Program-made: the position numbers and the translations under genes | Part shown: positions 1 to 12,107 of the stretch, piece after piece | Numbering within the stretch: the first letter of the stretch is position 1 | Layout of the letters: the number at the start of each line of letters is the position of its first letter | The notes under the pieces: generated by a model | Databases searched by the model: none | What the model saw: only the letters and a program-made list of their open reading frames with translations | What the model was told of the DNA's origin: nothing | NCBI GenBank assembly: GCA_903813345.2 | Contig: CAIIXF020000001.1 | Span: 9,213,598 to 9,277,597 of the forward strand | Reading direction: 5' to 3' | DNA: 64,000 nucleotides | Origin: Owenia fusiformis | Taxonomy: Eukaryota; Annelida; Polychaeta; Sabellida; Oweniidae

Positions 1-1894
1 CAACAACTTTCTTTTTCTTCTTTTTCTTGCAAAGTTCTATCGGTGGTTTATAGTCCTTTGGAGCATATGGAGCTGTGTCTTTTCTTAAATGCCTCAATAA
101 GCTAAGAAAATCCATGTCTTCTAATTTCTGTGGCTCCTCTACAGTATTCACAGATGAATAACTTTCAGTCATACTGTTGGTTTCTGTGCCATTAGTCGGT
201 TTATTCAATTCCTCACTGATCAGGCTTTCAATCTCATTATTGTCAGCATTATCATCTACTTGGACCTGAGATGGGGTCACTGGTGTTCTACTGGAGCTAC
301 CATGTGAGCTGTTGGAACTTAATAAAGCATATTTTGCATGAGGAGATGAATTACTTCTGCTTCTTAAACTAGCTGTAGAGTCTTCAATGCTCACTGATGG
401 TTTGTCCCTATCATGATCAGGCTCTTTATCCAACGAAATATCCGGATCCGACAGATTAGTCCTATCTTCGGGTTTATTTTCATTGTGAAGTTTACTCTGA
501 GAATTTTTCCTTTTAAGACTAAGCCGTCTTTTCTTTGGAGAGACAGTTTGTTCCTCAACAATATCTATAGCTCCAGATTGTCCAGTTGGTGGTCGAGACA
601 TAACACGACTGGATGAAGTATTAATCCCCATGTTTGAACTTTCATTGGTCTCACAGTTAGAGTGTGAACTCTCCGTTCCTTCACAAACAACTTTATGATT
701 CGTGCTTACTGCATGATCCGATTGTAAATATCCTGTTTGATCAACATCATATTGACAATCAATCACATTGTTTCCCAGGACTTGTGGCAATATTGCACTA
801 CTATTATTCTCAGCTGTTTCATCATTGACGCTAATTGAATTGAAAGACTGTAACCCACAGAGATCACTCTTTAATGATAAATTGTCAGAGTCGCACTCTA
901 TTGGTAAGGGATTTATAATAGGCCTCCTATAATAATCATTTGATTTCCTAATTGGAGTCCCCATCTTTTCTTTTGTTCCAACCACTGTATTATGCATATA
1001 ATCATTACTTCCTTGTTTCGCACCATCCAATGAACTTGGATTTGCATAAATGATCGATCCGGTTGGTGAATTTTTTTTACTTTGAATTGCATAAGAGTTG
1101 TAGGCCGAATCGGTCGAATTATTTGTTTTAGGTGAATTGTTATGATCATCAAATTTGCTTTCATCTTGTCTATCCAATTTTAAAGACTGTGCAGACCCGA
1201 ATTGAACAGTTTTAAATGATGCTTCAGAAATGCTCCTTGAATTAGAATACACAGCATCAGCAACATTGTTAGTTAAATATGTAAGCTTTACATTTCTGCT
1301 TGCTTCCACATGCTGATCTTCATTCAAATCAGGAGATGTAACAACCAAATTGTCTATTTCATCATTCAAGTTCTCTTCTAATCTTGTTGACATATTGTTA
1401 TTCATAGTAGTTTCTTCATCACTATGTGCATTCTCTGAGCTCCTCGTAACATATAAGTTAGAAGCTTTTATTTCCTGTAAACTCTCCTCTGAACTAACCT
1501 TCCCCGAGTGTTTATTCCCCATTGTCTCCTGATAATCATTCAATCCTCCACTATTGCCACCAACCTTTGTTACGATTTCATTATTTATACTTAATAGATT
1601 CACGGCTAATTTGAATGAATTGCACGATGGAAATTTATTATTCAGCACCCTATTTGTTAATCCATCTTTCCATTCAGTGTTTGATTTATTCAATAGAATT
1701 TGTTTCTTTTTATTATCTGCTTCACTAGGTCTACCTTGTTTCTGAAATCTCGCTATATTGATGTTAAATAAAGTTTGTTTTAAACACTGATTATTTATTA
1801 CATTCCCATGCTTGTTGCTAAGGCGATCAAAAGTCCTATTGGCGATACTTTGATGGATAAGAGTTCGTTTTATAAGTTGCAGTATCAGGTTTCT
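1..1894 (-). CDS. Partial Ser/Asn-rich tail of an unrecognised, probably membrane-anchored protein
   Basis: One minus-strand frame stays open for about 630 codons, from the stop at 1895-1897 to the left edge, where it is cut off. Such a length in AT-rich DNA is strong evidence of coding. The product is low complexity, rich in Ser, Asn, Asp, Glu and Thr, with no recognisable globular domain and no cysteine pattern, so it is probably disordered and cytoplasmic. A basic cluster, SPKKRRLSLKRKN (about 502-541), resembles a nuclear localisation signal. Near the edge the frame reads DFLSLLRHLRKD and then a lysine run, KKKKKK. The true 5' boundary is unclear: no ATG lies close to the upstream stop, and a different frame just upstream encodes a membrane segment (1836-1994). 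The codons look ordinary for a host gene. Family not recognised. Coding status is likely, function unknown. Confidence 0.72.
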
Positions 1895-1994
1895 TCATCA
1901 GCATTCTAAAAATATAATAAAACATCAAATTCAGAGCAACTATTATAATTAATAAAGAACCGATGATGATGTTTAATAGGTAAGTGTCGTTCAT
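1836..1994 (-). CDS. Short frame with one transmembrane helix, probable N-terminus of the tail protein
   Basis: From the ATG at 1994 this frame reads MNDTYLLNIIIGSLLIII, then more hydrophobic residues, then a basic stop-transfer patch (RMLMKK). That is a signal-anchor layout with an N-terminal glycosylation sequon (NDT) and a helix at about residues 5-30. It ends at a TAG at 1836-1838 and overlaps the long tail frame, which is in a different register. A membrane anchor directly before a long polar tail suggests one protein, but joining them needs a removed segment of 3n+1 bases. The only GT with donor-like context (at 1848) paired with the best nearby AG (1742) removes 107 bases, which gives the wrong phase. 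A sequence error, an unusual intron or a chance frame all remain possible. Confidence 0.45.
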   Translation of the reverse strand: MNDTYLLNIIIGSLLIIIVALNLMFYYIFRMLMKKPDTATYKTNSYPSKYRQ

Positions 1995-3335
1995 CAAGAC
2001 ATGCCCTCGAGAAACTTCTTTCAAGTGGATATTTCAAAACTCCGGAACATATTCCATTAAACCCAGACCTAAAATGTAGTTTAAAAAATAGCCAGAAGGT
2101 TTTTAATGTAACTACTTACCACCTGAACATGCCTACATTATTTCACACTTTCTCTAATAGGAGCACTTCATAAAACTAGGAAAATCTATAGAAAGACACG
2201 TTCTTTATATAAAGGGGTATTCTTTTCCAACGGATGACCAGAAATCAAATACATATCTAATCAGATTATTGATTGGATTCATTAACAAAGATCATTATGC
2301 AAACATGAAAATTCGTAATGCAAATAATTCCATATTTCAGCATTTATTATAGGTTTTCTATATGAATGAATAAGTCAATAAAGGACTCTTGGGAATATAT
2401 GGCGCTCAGTTCAGACAGAAGCAGAAACTGATACTTTTGATCATTATTTGCTTATCATTTTTCCTAGACGTCACTTTAAAACTAGCATTACAGGCCTTTG
2501 GCTTATAATCAATCAATGAGAAATATTTTAATTTTAACTAAACACATTTTCTGAAAAATTTTGGATATGTTCTCAACAACTCATATATTGTGTCTATAAA
2601 TCAATTAAAAGTAACAGAATGTACAACTCCCATGACTATGGGAAAGAGAAGGTTCAAATCATATGCTTTTAATCAATTAAGTTCAAATCATGCGACTAAT
2701 TACTAATTGTCATATTTAGAGACATAATTCGATGGGATAATAAGCAAAGCTAGCCCAGCTGATGATTCACCCACCTTTAATTAATCAACGATCTCCCCCC
2801 GAGAGGCAAATTCCATGAAACAAAATATTTCCTCTTAATGTCTCTACTCTATAACATATCAATATTATAAATATGAATCAAAACTATCAAGTGGATCAAA
2901 TATATACTTTTAAGAAACTGTGGCTGTTTTAAGACATTCTATATTTAAGAGCCCATGTCCACCCCTGTGCAATATGCATGCACAGTGAATTGTTAACAAA
3001 TCATACTGGAAAAAGATGAGTCCCACTTTTTGTCACATTCCATGATATTCTTAACATCATATGGTAGTTCAATATGGCATAATTTTGAGATTTTATTGAA
3101 ACTGAATTTTTTTTAATAATAAAATCACCAAATTTTCAAAAAATATGATGTCTCAATAAACTTTGATTAGTTGTTCATGATAACCAAAAGCATGGGTTGA
3201 ACAATCTCAAAAATAAAGTCAATCAGATGTCAGAATATATAATAGTCAAAACAAACTTGCAATACCTACTTATTTTGCTGACACTGTCAACTCAGAAGAG
3301 AGCAAAAACACCAACATTTTAACATAACAATCATT

Positions 3336-3463
3336 AACAAGGCATTTACATGCAAAATGTCACCACCTGCCATTTGTAACAGATATTGAATGCTGACTGC
3401 CGAACACCATCCAAAAGTAGTTGGAGACCAGAACAATATGTCACCACTAGTGGTGGTGAGATA
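3336..3463 (+). repeat. GTCACCAC-family short interspersed repeat, copy 1
   Basis: This copy begins near ACAAGGCATTTACATGCAAA and carries TGTCACCACCTGCCATTTGT. It continues with GTTGGAGACCAGAACAATAT and ends with the small palindrome CACCACTAGTGGTGGTG. The same order of blocks recurs near 8.2, 8.5, 49.3, 54.0, 63.4 and 63.8 kb and at the right edge. There are no coding frames and no clear poly-A tail. Class unresolved: a SINE, MITE or small Helitron derivative is possible. Confidence 0.65.
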
Positions 3464-4529
3464 AAAAATATTCTAACACTATCTGTTTTCGACTAAAAAT
3501 ACTACTTCAAAAGACATTTATGCGATTTTGCTTGACAACATAAAATTGAAGATCCCATTTAACTCTTCAACAAGAACTTGTGGATTTTTTATTGTCTAAG
3601 TGGCAACACAAAAAGCTGCAAACTGTAAATACAAATTGTTATATTATTTTACCATGTACAAAATGACAAATAAGTCAAACTGAGAAATCTGATTCATGTC
3701 ATGGAGTTCAAAATTATAAATATTCATAATATATCATATATTATAAAATATTTTTTTGTAGCATCCGATAAAAAATGCAGCTTGGAATGAATGTACTGGG
3801 TCTTGCTGCAAAATAATAATACACCCTTGAATAGAATATCATGAATGAAAAGACATAAAAATATGGGACAAAAAATCAAAAATGGCCACGTGAAAATTTC
3901 CCAAGTATTTCCAAATCTTATCAGTTCTGAAAATTTGAATTGCATCTATGAAACAGTTTGGCTAAAAATGCGTAGATGATATTAATTACTCAACTATGGG
4001 ATAAAAATTCACCAAGACCAACTAGGACTCACATTTTACAATTTGCCAATTAGTATGATTGGGCCAACTAGTACATTGTGAGCACTGACAGACAGTCCCA
4101 CGTGTAACTGACTCAACCATGTGGACTAAGTATGTCCGAATTCCTCTTGAAAAATACTGCTAATTTTTAAAATGCCTATGGTAACTTAGGCAGTGCTGAT
4201 ATAAACATGAATAAAATAATTCAGAAAAACTATACATTATACTAAATAGATATAAAGATTAAATATTTACCTGATGACTGCTCGTGTCATTCAGATACAT
4301 CAATGTAATTGATCTTGACAATAGAAGAGTTGTCCTCCCTTTTATTATTACTTATAGAATGGTGTTGTTGTTTCTCTTCCTCTCACTTCTGTCTCAACGG
4401 AGTGTAGGGATAGATGTTAATAGATAGTTTCCGTGTCTATACGAAGCATGTATGCCCTACAGCTGATTATTGTTTTAACTTATGGCGTTAGTGATTTTAT
4501 CATAAAAGGTAAGGTATAATTAATTGATA

Positions 4530-4704
4530 CAGTGAAAACTGTCAATTAGAACACCTCTGTAAGTTGAAAATCTCCTTCAGAAGAACACTTCAGAGTCCAA
4601 TGACACATTGATAAAATGTTATATGAACCTCTGAAAGTTGAACACCTCCAAAGTGAAACACCTTTCAGAGGAACAAAGGTATTCTACTTACACAGGTTTT
4701 ACTG
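4530..4704. mobile_element. pogo/Tigger-like MITE, copy 1
   Basis: The element starts CAGTGAAAACTG and ends CAGGTTTTACTG, the inverse of the start, and is flanked by TA on both sides (4528-4529 and 4705-4706). The interior repeats blocks such as GAACACCTC and AAAGTGAAACACC in both orientations. TA flanks and CAGT termini fit the pogo/Tigger branch of Tc1/mariner. It has no transposase and is non-autonomous. Confidence 0.7.
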
Positions 4705-5224
4705 TATATCAAATTATCAATATTCCTATAGGCATTCTGCTGATATCAAAAGTTGTGTTACTCACTCAGTACCGGCATTTCACTTTAAAACAAATCCATT
4801 ATACATTTAAAGTATCTATTATACATTTTCCCCAATTAAGATGAATAAAGAACTACAGTTCTTTTTTAATCACACTTAGCATGAAGTCTGTCGCAATACC
4901 ATTGTTATATATTTCTATCACCTTTTATTCTGTGTAACGATTTATTTTAAATACTTTGTTTTCCTAATGTCACGGTATCTTTGAGGTTATAGACGGGCTC
5001 AGTCTAAATCACTTGACATTTCTGTGATGTTTGCCGTAGAATTTTAAATCGCAGATAATGAAACAGAATACATACGAACTAGTGATTTAACAATTATGAC
5101 TAAAAATAGAAAATTGCTTCAATAAAATAAAATAGCACCATGGGAGGGTACTTTTAAAGGAAGAAAATTTTGAATTTTATCATGAATAATATTGTTTACC
5201 AAATAACAGAGCTACCTGCAAAAG

Positions 5225-5832
5225 TTAAAGGAACATTCCTTGCCAGACTATTTCTCTCCTGATATGGTAGCTACAATCATATATATACTTTACATATTTA
5301 GCAAAACACGGGAATTTTTTTTCATATGGTCAATATTGATCATTTGAAAATGTAGTACTCATTCCCAGTAGGCTGCCATCTTTTCAGATTTCTTTCAGGA
5401 AGTGATGTCATCGACTCTCACCTGTTATAACCTTGTCTATTACAGTATAGGAAAGAAGTACAAAATCACTTCTAAACAAGAAGCCCTTATCTTCTGTGTA
5501 AAAATATTTTCAGGAGTTGTCAACTTAGAACTAAAGAAGAGATCATCAAAAGGATTTTAATCATAGACCAAATTGAAAAAAATTTCAGCTGGTTTAGTAA
5601 TTCTAATAGCTCCTTTCCTAATGTTATATGCAAAGTTGAGAGTCGATGACATCACTTCCCGAGTGAAATTTTAAAAGATGGCAGCCTACTGGAATTGAGC
5701 ACTACACTTTTAAGTGATCAATATTGACCATTTCAAAACATTTTTCTGTTTTTTGATAAACTTGCAAAGTATGTATATGGTTATAGCTACCATATTAGGA
5801 GAGAGATGGTCTGGCAAGGAATACCCCTTTAA
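5225..5832. mobile_element. Long fold-back element between TTAA sites
   Basis: Two arms of roughly 195 bp are imperfect inverted repeats. The left arm (about 5229-5420) carries ATTCCTTGCCAGAC, GGTCAATATTGATCA, AGGCTGCCATCTTTT and GATGTCATCGACTCTC. The right arm (about 5637-5828) carries their reverse complements in mirror order. TTAA occurs at both ends (5225-5228 and 5829-5832), as expected for a piggyBac-type or Kolobok-type target duplication. The ~215-bp loop holds no gene. Arm divergence suggests moderate age. Confidence 0.75.
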
Positions 5833-7404
5833 GGTACTTTTTCGGGACTTCTGTAGAACAAAGCATGGGTGAACATGGGTCAAATGGCTTCCATAAAAAT
5901 GACCAAGCATGTCCAAAACTTATTGGTTCTTTTTCATACCAAGAAACATACCTGAAAATTTCAAATTAAAATCAATCAGTCGAGTGGTTTGTCTGGTAAG
6001 TGCAGATAACAAAAGTAAGAGGACCCCATCTACCACTTGAATAGTAACAACAGCAAACGGCTTATCTGAAAATCTGTAAGGATTTTGCCGGATGTTGTTT
6101 CTAAAATATGGTATACAAATCAATGTTGTACTTTTGTACTTTGGGCAAAACGTGATATTTCATAAAAGTGGTTGAGGCATTTTAAGATCTTGAGAAAATT
6201 TCTGCTGAAACTTTTACAAAAGTGTATAGTTGTTGACAACTTCTATTTAGGGGTGTGACCATAACAACCATGTTCCATATTATGAATACTGTACTACCAA
6301 GTATTATACATATCCCATCAAGGATATTTTCAAGATATTATGGTATTGAACGCATTGGTTGCTTAACAGCAAATTCTACTTGTAATTTTGTCACCTTCTT
6401 CAAGACACATCTACCTTGAATAGTTAATTAATCTAATAGCGTAGAAGAGGGATATGAAAGTCAGCGTGATCTCGTACAAACACCCTTATATTGATTCATG
6501 GAATCGGCAAATAGTTATTCATAAGTCTTCAAATGGAAATCACACTATGTGTTAATTAACGCACCTCTTACATTAAATCAATACTATTGGACTCTTAATA
6601 GAATTCATAGAAGACAATTGCTGAAAATACAGAAAAACTTAAACCCAATATAGAAAAAGGTTCCATATTGAGAATCGTCAATAATAGCCAAACTTGAAAG
6701 GAAGCATACCTTATTGGAAAAATAAATTATTATAATCATAAATATATAGTTTCTTGAGTATTTGCCAAATTATTTTCAAACTTTTTCAAATATGTTTTGA
6801 ATATAGAATCAGATCATATTTTTGGCCCTAATCTAATAACTGGCATTAAAGTATTAGAAATTACATTTTATGAGAAATTGTGACTTATTTTGAATTCATA
6901 TCAGGATCTTTCGTGAAAATTCCTTCTTCAGACAACTTGCATTTGATTAAATTTAAGATTACATATTTATGAAAAAGTGGCAGGAATTTTGAATTGAGCA
7001 GCCATACTGGACATCCCTTCTTGTGGCAAGAAACAGACAGAAGGACAAATTGATGGCTTCTCAGTATCCTTATTCAAATTTTGTCCCGTGGGATATGAGT
7101 CAGCATAATAAAAGTTTATGTAAACATGTAAAATCCTCCCCCTTGGCTCCAGAAATAAGAACCAAATAAAACTGAATTGCAAATATCAAAACTAATAAGC
7201 CTATTAAACATGAACACAAAGCGATAAGTAATGAGAGATGAAGATATGAAAATCATTTGAGATTAATTTTTGAGGAACAATGCATGAACAGACCATTGCA
7301 GTGAGAGAAACAAATCCAAATAATTATTGATTTAATTCCACAATTTACAATTTAATCCCTCAATCCGGTTGAATTGTTGCCTTAGTAACAAACTATAAAA
7401 CAGA

Positions 7405-7740
7405 CATGCCCTTGAAAACATACTGTTCAATAGGCAGGCCCTTGGCAACATACTTTGCAAAAGGTAAAACCTTGACAACATATTGCACTACAGGCAGCCC
7501 CTTGGCAACATACTTTGCAAAAGGTAGAGCCTTGGCAACAAACTTTGCAAAATGTACAGCCTTGGCAACATATTGCACTACAGGCAGCCCCTTCACAACA
7601 AACTTTGCAAAAAGGTAGAGCCTTGGCAACATACTTTGCGTAAGGTTGAGCCTCGATAACAACTGCACTACAGGCAGGCCCTTCCAACATCCCAAATGAT
7701 ATGCAGACAATTGGCAACATATTATATACTAGGCAGGCCC
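7405..7740. repeat. 30-bp minisatellite, about ten units
   Basis: The unit is about 30 bp and begins CCTTGGCAACATACTTTGCA. Two unit types alternate, one ending in AAAAGGTAGAG and one in CACTACAGGCAGCCC, and some units have drifted. Because the period is a multiple of three, several frames stay open through the array and give repetitive peptides. Those are not taken as genes. Confidence 0.85.
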
Positions 7741-8096
7741 TAGACATATGTTCTGCAACTGAAGAATGAAAAGCTGCATGAAAAGCTGCATGTACAAAAA
7801 CAAACAATTGAAAAGATTATGGTTTTTACCCCTGGGAGAGATTCTCTTTGTAAAGACATAGAATCTTTTGCGATAACACATGTAAAATACCTCATCACTT
7901 AAGACAAGCATTGAGTATAGTTTAAGAAACAATAGACATTCTATATAGATAAAGAGTAGATCGATGACTCATTATGCTAACATGAAAATAATAATGTGTA
8001 CAGCTCTTTACGAATGAATCACTTCTATATCATTCTTTGCAAAATCCTCATATAATATACATGTAATTAAATGTATATCAGATATTATTAAAAAGC

Positions 8097-8430
8097 AGTA
8101 TATCCGACCATCTCTTTCATGCGAACACCTCTCAATGTGAACACTTTTTCTTGATCCCAAAATTGTGATCTCTCATTAACTCAAATATTCAAACAAATCA
8201 TTAACATGCAAAATGTCACCACCTGCCTTTTGTTACAAACACCAAACACAAACTGCCAAATGCTGTAAAAGGTGTTTGGCATTTGTAAACTGTAAACACC
8301 ATGCACAAAAAGGTTGGAGACTATAACAATATGTCACCACTTGTGGTAGTGAGAATAAGACTGAAATGCGAACACACACACTTTTGGCCAGTCCCAGAAG
8401 CATTCAGATTAGAAAGATGTTACTGTATGT
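8097..8430. mobile_element. Degenerate pogo-like MITE interrupted by a GTCACCAC-family repeat
   Basis: The outer pieces read CATGCGAACACCTCTCAATG at the left and GAAATGCGAACACACACA then TGTTACTGTA at the right, matching the pogo-like family. Between them sits a GTCACCAC-family copy (8195-8352). This suggests that the short repeat inserted into an already present MITE. The ends are too worn to call a target duplication. Confidence 0.45.
8195..8352 (+). repeat. GTCACCAC-family repeat, copy 2 (nested)
   Basis: The blocks ATTAACATGCAAAATGTCAC, CACCTGCC, GTTGGAGACTATAACAATAT and GTCACCACTTGTGGTAGTGA appear in the family order. The middle is duplicated and extended with TTTGGCATTTG-type segments. 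Confidence 0.65.
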
Positions 8431-8494
8431 CCTAACAGACAGAGGTATGTTGATTATATACCATAAATGATGCAAATCCTATGATTAATATTAA

Positions 8495-8592
8495 ACGAGG
8501 CATCAACATGACAAAATATCACCACCTGGAAAAGTGTAACAATTGTTACAGATAATTGACAACTTAAAAACTTCTTAGTGGTAGTGAGTTCA
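8495..8592 (+). repeat. GTCACCAC-family repeat, shortened copy 3
   Basis: ATCAACATGACAAAATATCA followed by CACCACCTGG starts the copy. It ends with a TGGTAGTGAG block. The middle is shortened compared with the copies near 3.4 and 49.3 kb. Confidence 0.5.
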
Positions 8593-9449
8593 CAAAATTA
8601 TTGCCATAATTTTGTCATGATATCCACAATGGGGTCAAAGTCTATCAAAACTATACTCCCCGGCCCCTAACCTTGTTCGATGGTGTAATGAGTATACAAA
8701 AGAAGACAATTCAAGTTAAAGTGCATGTAGTTATCTTTATTAATCTTGTTAAAACAAAGTGCATGTCAATCAAATTCTTAAAATGTTGATACATATGTAT
8801 TACCACCACCAGTATGTGTACAGTGAAAAAAAGTTAACAAACTCTATTGTACCAATGTTATAAAAATGTAACTCCTTAAATTAAGTGATCAATCTTTCTT
8901 GACACTGAACAACAATTGAAATGGCACCATTGTTTGTACAATGACTAATACTTGTAAGACTGCTATTAAGAAATGGGTGATTTATAAAATAACACCACTG
9001 CAATTTAAAAGTATTAAACATCACAGAGAAAAAGGTGGCAACCTCAAGTGAAAAACAGAATGAGAAAAATAGAATAAGTAACCTTAGCAACAACCAGGAG
9101 AAACAAAAGGAGGTTTAAAAACAGGGATTACAGTAAGAATTGACCTAGTAATAAGCAGAGAACTAAAAAATTAATAAGGATATCTTTATTCGCCATTCTA
9201 TGAGAAAGATAAGAGAGTAGCCTGTTAAAACAATACTTAATCCTCTTACGGATTGTGTACCACAGGATGTGGAATAAAAAGAGTACTTGGCAGCCTGACA
9301 ATTAAGAAACAATAAAACGGGAAAGGCCTTGATAGATGATTAAGTTCATCGTTATCTGTATTGGCTCAAGAATCATAGTTTTAACTACATTTAAGACAAG
9401 TATAAAATATGATGTCAATATCAAAAAAAAATAGAAACACTCCCAAAAG

Positions 9450-10440
9450 ATGAATATAACACTGAGAAAGAAAATGTATCTTTTCATATGTCTTCATATT
9501 TTTGCATCTTTGAGTATTATTGTGACAACCGAGTGTCCTCCGCAATGTTCAGTATGTGACTTGGAGGGGTTTATAACTAAAGCTAGATGCACTGGGTTAT
9601 CACGTCTAAATGACCTACCTCTAGAACTGCACGAACTGACACTGGAAGATGGACAACTAGAGACGGGTGGTATCAATAATGACACATTCAGGTCTTTAAC
9701 AGAACTACAAAGACTAACAATCCAGCGCTATGGTATCCAGTTTATAGAACCAGGGGCATTTATGTATCAAACCCAAACGTTCCATTTAGAGATAAGTGGG
9801 AATGCACTAGTGGAACTGAAAGCCAGTAATTTTATTGGACTTGGATCACTTACTGACTTATACCTCACTGGAAACGGAATAAAATGGATAGAATCCGGAA
9901 GCTTCCTAGAATTAAACAAACTTGAGTATCTCTACTTATCAAGAAATGATCTGACCAATATCTATGAAGGGATGTTCGAAGGGCTGACATCATTAAAATC
10001 TCTGTATCTTTTAAAAAATTCCATCCAGCATATTGGTCCATATGCATTTAGCAATCTCCAAGCTATATCCCGCATAGACCTCCCTGATAACAATCTCCTT
10101 GCAGTAGCCAACAATGTATTCAGTGACCTACCCTTGTTACGCTCCCTAGATCTGAAACGCAACAAAATCTATGGAATCGAAAATCAAGCTTTTAATGCTA
10201 CGTCACTTCAGAAATTATTTCTTCAAGATAACAATTTACACACACTATCTGCTGAAGCCATTCAAAGTGCTGCGGGAACACTGAATCAAGTGATGGCCTC
10301 GGGTAACAATATAAAGGTCATCTTCAAGGGGACATTTAGTAATCTGACCATGACCCGTGTTGACCTTTCATATAACAACATGGAGCTGATATATCCAGGA
10401 GCATTCAGTAATGCACATATAGAGCTATTAATTCTAGATA
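9450..10440 (+). CDS. LRR single-pass membrane protein, exon 1 (signal peptide, LRRNT, LRR array)
   Basis: The ATG at 9450 opens a basic then hydrophobic signal peptide (about residues 1-27). It is followed by a cysteine cap of LRRNT type (CPPQCSVC, then a Cys in TKARC). About ten leucine-rich repeats of roughly 24 residues follow, seen as motifs such as LTDLYLTGNGIKWIESGSF and LRSLDLKRNKIYGIENQAF. An in-frame ATG at codon 9 could be the real start, since it also gives a signal peptide. The exon ends at a consensus donor (GTAAGT at 10441) in phase 1, and the next exon restores the frame (D330, then T331). The ectodomain probably binds another protein at the cell surface. The architecture resembles many invertebrate LRR receptors. 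No specific orthologue is claimed. Confidence 0.93.
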
Positions 10441-11987
10441 GTAAGTAACAAATACTTTTTATTTCTGTTTTTATAAAAATATTCAAAAATATTTTGTATG
10501 GTATGGCTATGTATGTGAATGTAGACAAATTAGATGAAAATCCATTGAGCAGTTTTTCCTGCCATTGCGATGACAGGATTTATCAACTTTCTTCCAAAAT
10601 GAGTACCAGAAAAAAGACAGAACTTTCCTACGTAAGTGGTAGGGCTCCAACGGCTTCATAATTCCTCAATTGAGGTTCATGGTTTTTATCTTTTCGGTTG
10701 TATTTCAGTTCGAGGAGTCGGTCCTTATTGCACTTTAATGAAAAAATTCAGATAACTCAAACTAACACTTCATCTAACAAATTTGTTTTTTCACGCATAC
10801 CTTTCTCATGTATTATAAGAACTTTACACAACCTGCATATGGTCTTGCCCATAACCATTAAGAAACCGAACCGTATAGTTAGGAAACAAACGGACCAACT
10901 GGGCCCTAAAAAAACAGTTCATTGCGGTTTTGGTTTACCTTCAGAGCCTCAGTAAGTGGTAGATATAGAGGGATCAAATAAATCAGAAAAGTTTATGTCA
11001 TTTATTAATATAACCATCAAGAAAAAGCACTTAGAGTTCGAACTCATAGTGACAGAAAACCTCGAAGATGACAGGATAAAAATATTTGATTTGCTAATTG
11101 AAAATACTAAACAAACATTCATATATCACTTAAGTAGGTAAATATTAAGAGACACACATCCAAAATATTGATGCATATTTTCAATTAAAATATCAGATGA
11201 CATAACAGTAAACACAGAAGATTATATCAATCAATATATACCTAGATAAAGTATAGACATACTGTATTTATCATGTGTATTGTTGTATTGGTATCAAAAT
11301 TAGCCATTGAGTTTAACATCACATAGTTTCGTTCAAAGGAATAATAGAAAAATCAATAGCTAGTATACATGAATGGTGTGAGAATTTTGTAAATAACAAT
11401 GATACAATCCCAATTCTGAATGGTATTTCCTGACATCTAAAACCACATCAATAAATTACATCCTCTGGTCAATTTTTCTCATATCCACAAAAATAAGCAA
11501 ATGCAATTGTTTTGAAATCACAAAATAAAATCAAAGATTATTGAGCTGATCATTGACATTTTCTGGATATGATGTGACAGGTAAAGTATGGTACAGGTTA
11601 CCCCCTACTCAGGTGTTTTGATCGTTGTATTAGAGCTATCAAAATAATCGTTATTATCGACTCTTGTATTTGTCTATAACAGCTTTGACACATTTGAAAT
11701 AATTGTTTTATTAAGATATTACAATAAGATATTACAACAAATAATTGTGTCTGATATAAAAATTAAATACACAATGACATAACATTGATCTTGGAGTAAA
11801 TACCAATGTTGCTATAGTATCATGTTTCTTGAGAAAAACAACAAAAGGAGTGGAGAGAAGGATCTGTCAATCAATAGTATGAATATTGAGAGAAAATAAA
11901 GAACCTTTTGGAGTTGAATCTAAGACAAGGTAAACGGAGAAAGATCTCTGTACCCAAGTTGCATAATGTAATGTCCAAAATAAGAAC

Positions 11988-12107
11988 AACATAAGAATAA
12001 ATTGCTATTAGAAATAAACAAGCATATAACATAAGAATAAATTGCTATTAGAAATATACAAGCGTATAACATAAGAATAAATTGCTATTAGAAATATACA
12101 CGCGTAT
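11988..12107. repeat. Tandem triplication of a 40-bp unit
   Basis: Three adjacent, nearly identical units begin AACATAAGAATAAATTGCTA and end in AAGCATAT or AAGCGTAT. The few differences between units suggest a recent expansion. Confidence 0.85.

Larger units (their letters stand above)
1995..5224. other. Stretch without a clear gene, upstream of the membrane/tail frames
   Basis: Apart from one GTCACCAC-family repeat and one pogo-like MITE, listed separately, no coding exon is convincing here. On the minus strand a good donor (CAG/GTAAAT) lies at about 4271, so a non-coding first exon for the gene at the left edge could lie at about 4272-4450. Nothing else supports it. The reading frames here are short and have biased composition. 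Confidence 0.4.
5833..9449. other. Intergenic stretch with repeats only
   Basis: Between the fold-back element and the LRR gene I see no supportable exon. The stretch holds a 30-bp minisatellite, a degenerate pogo-like MITE with a nested repeat, and a further GTCACCAC-family copy, all listed separately. The promoter of the LRR gene should lie in its right part, but no distinctive motif can be defended there. Confidence 0.5.

Noticed and set aside
4359-4427. Short plus-strand frame starting MVLLFLFLSLLSQ, like a signal peptide
   Set aside because: It stops after about 22 codons and has no donor site in phase. It is probably a pyrimidine-rich stretch read by chance.
7393-7807. Two overlapping minus frames and one plus frame with repetitive peptides
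   Set aside because: They exist because the minisatellite period is 30 bp, a multiple of three. All frames show the same low-complexity repeat and none has splice or family support.
10698-11141. Two consecutive plus-strand frames in the LRR intron
   Set aside because: No family features and no convincing donor. The LRR exons already join in phase without them.
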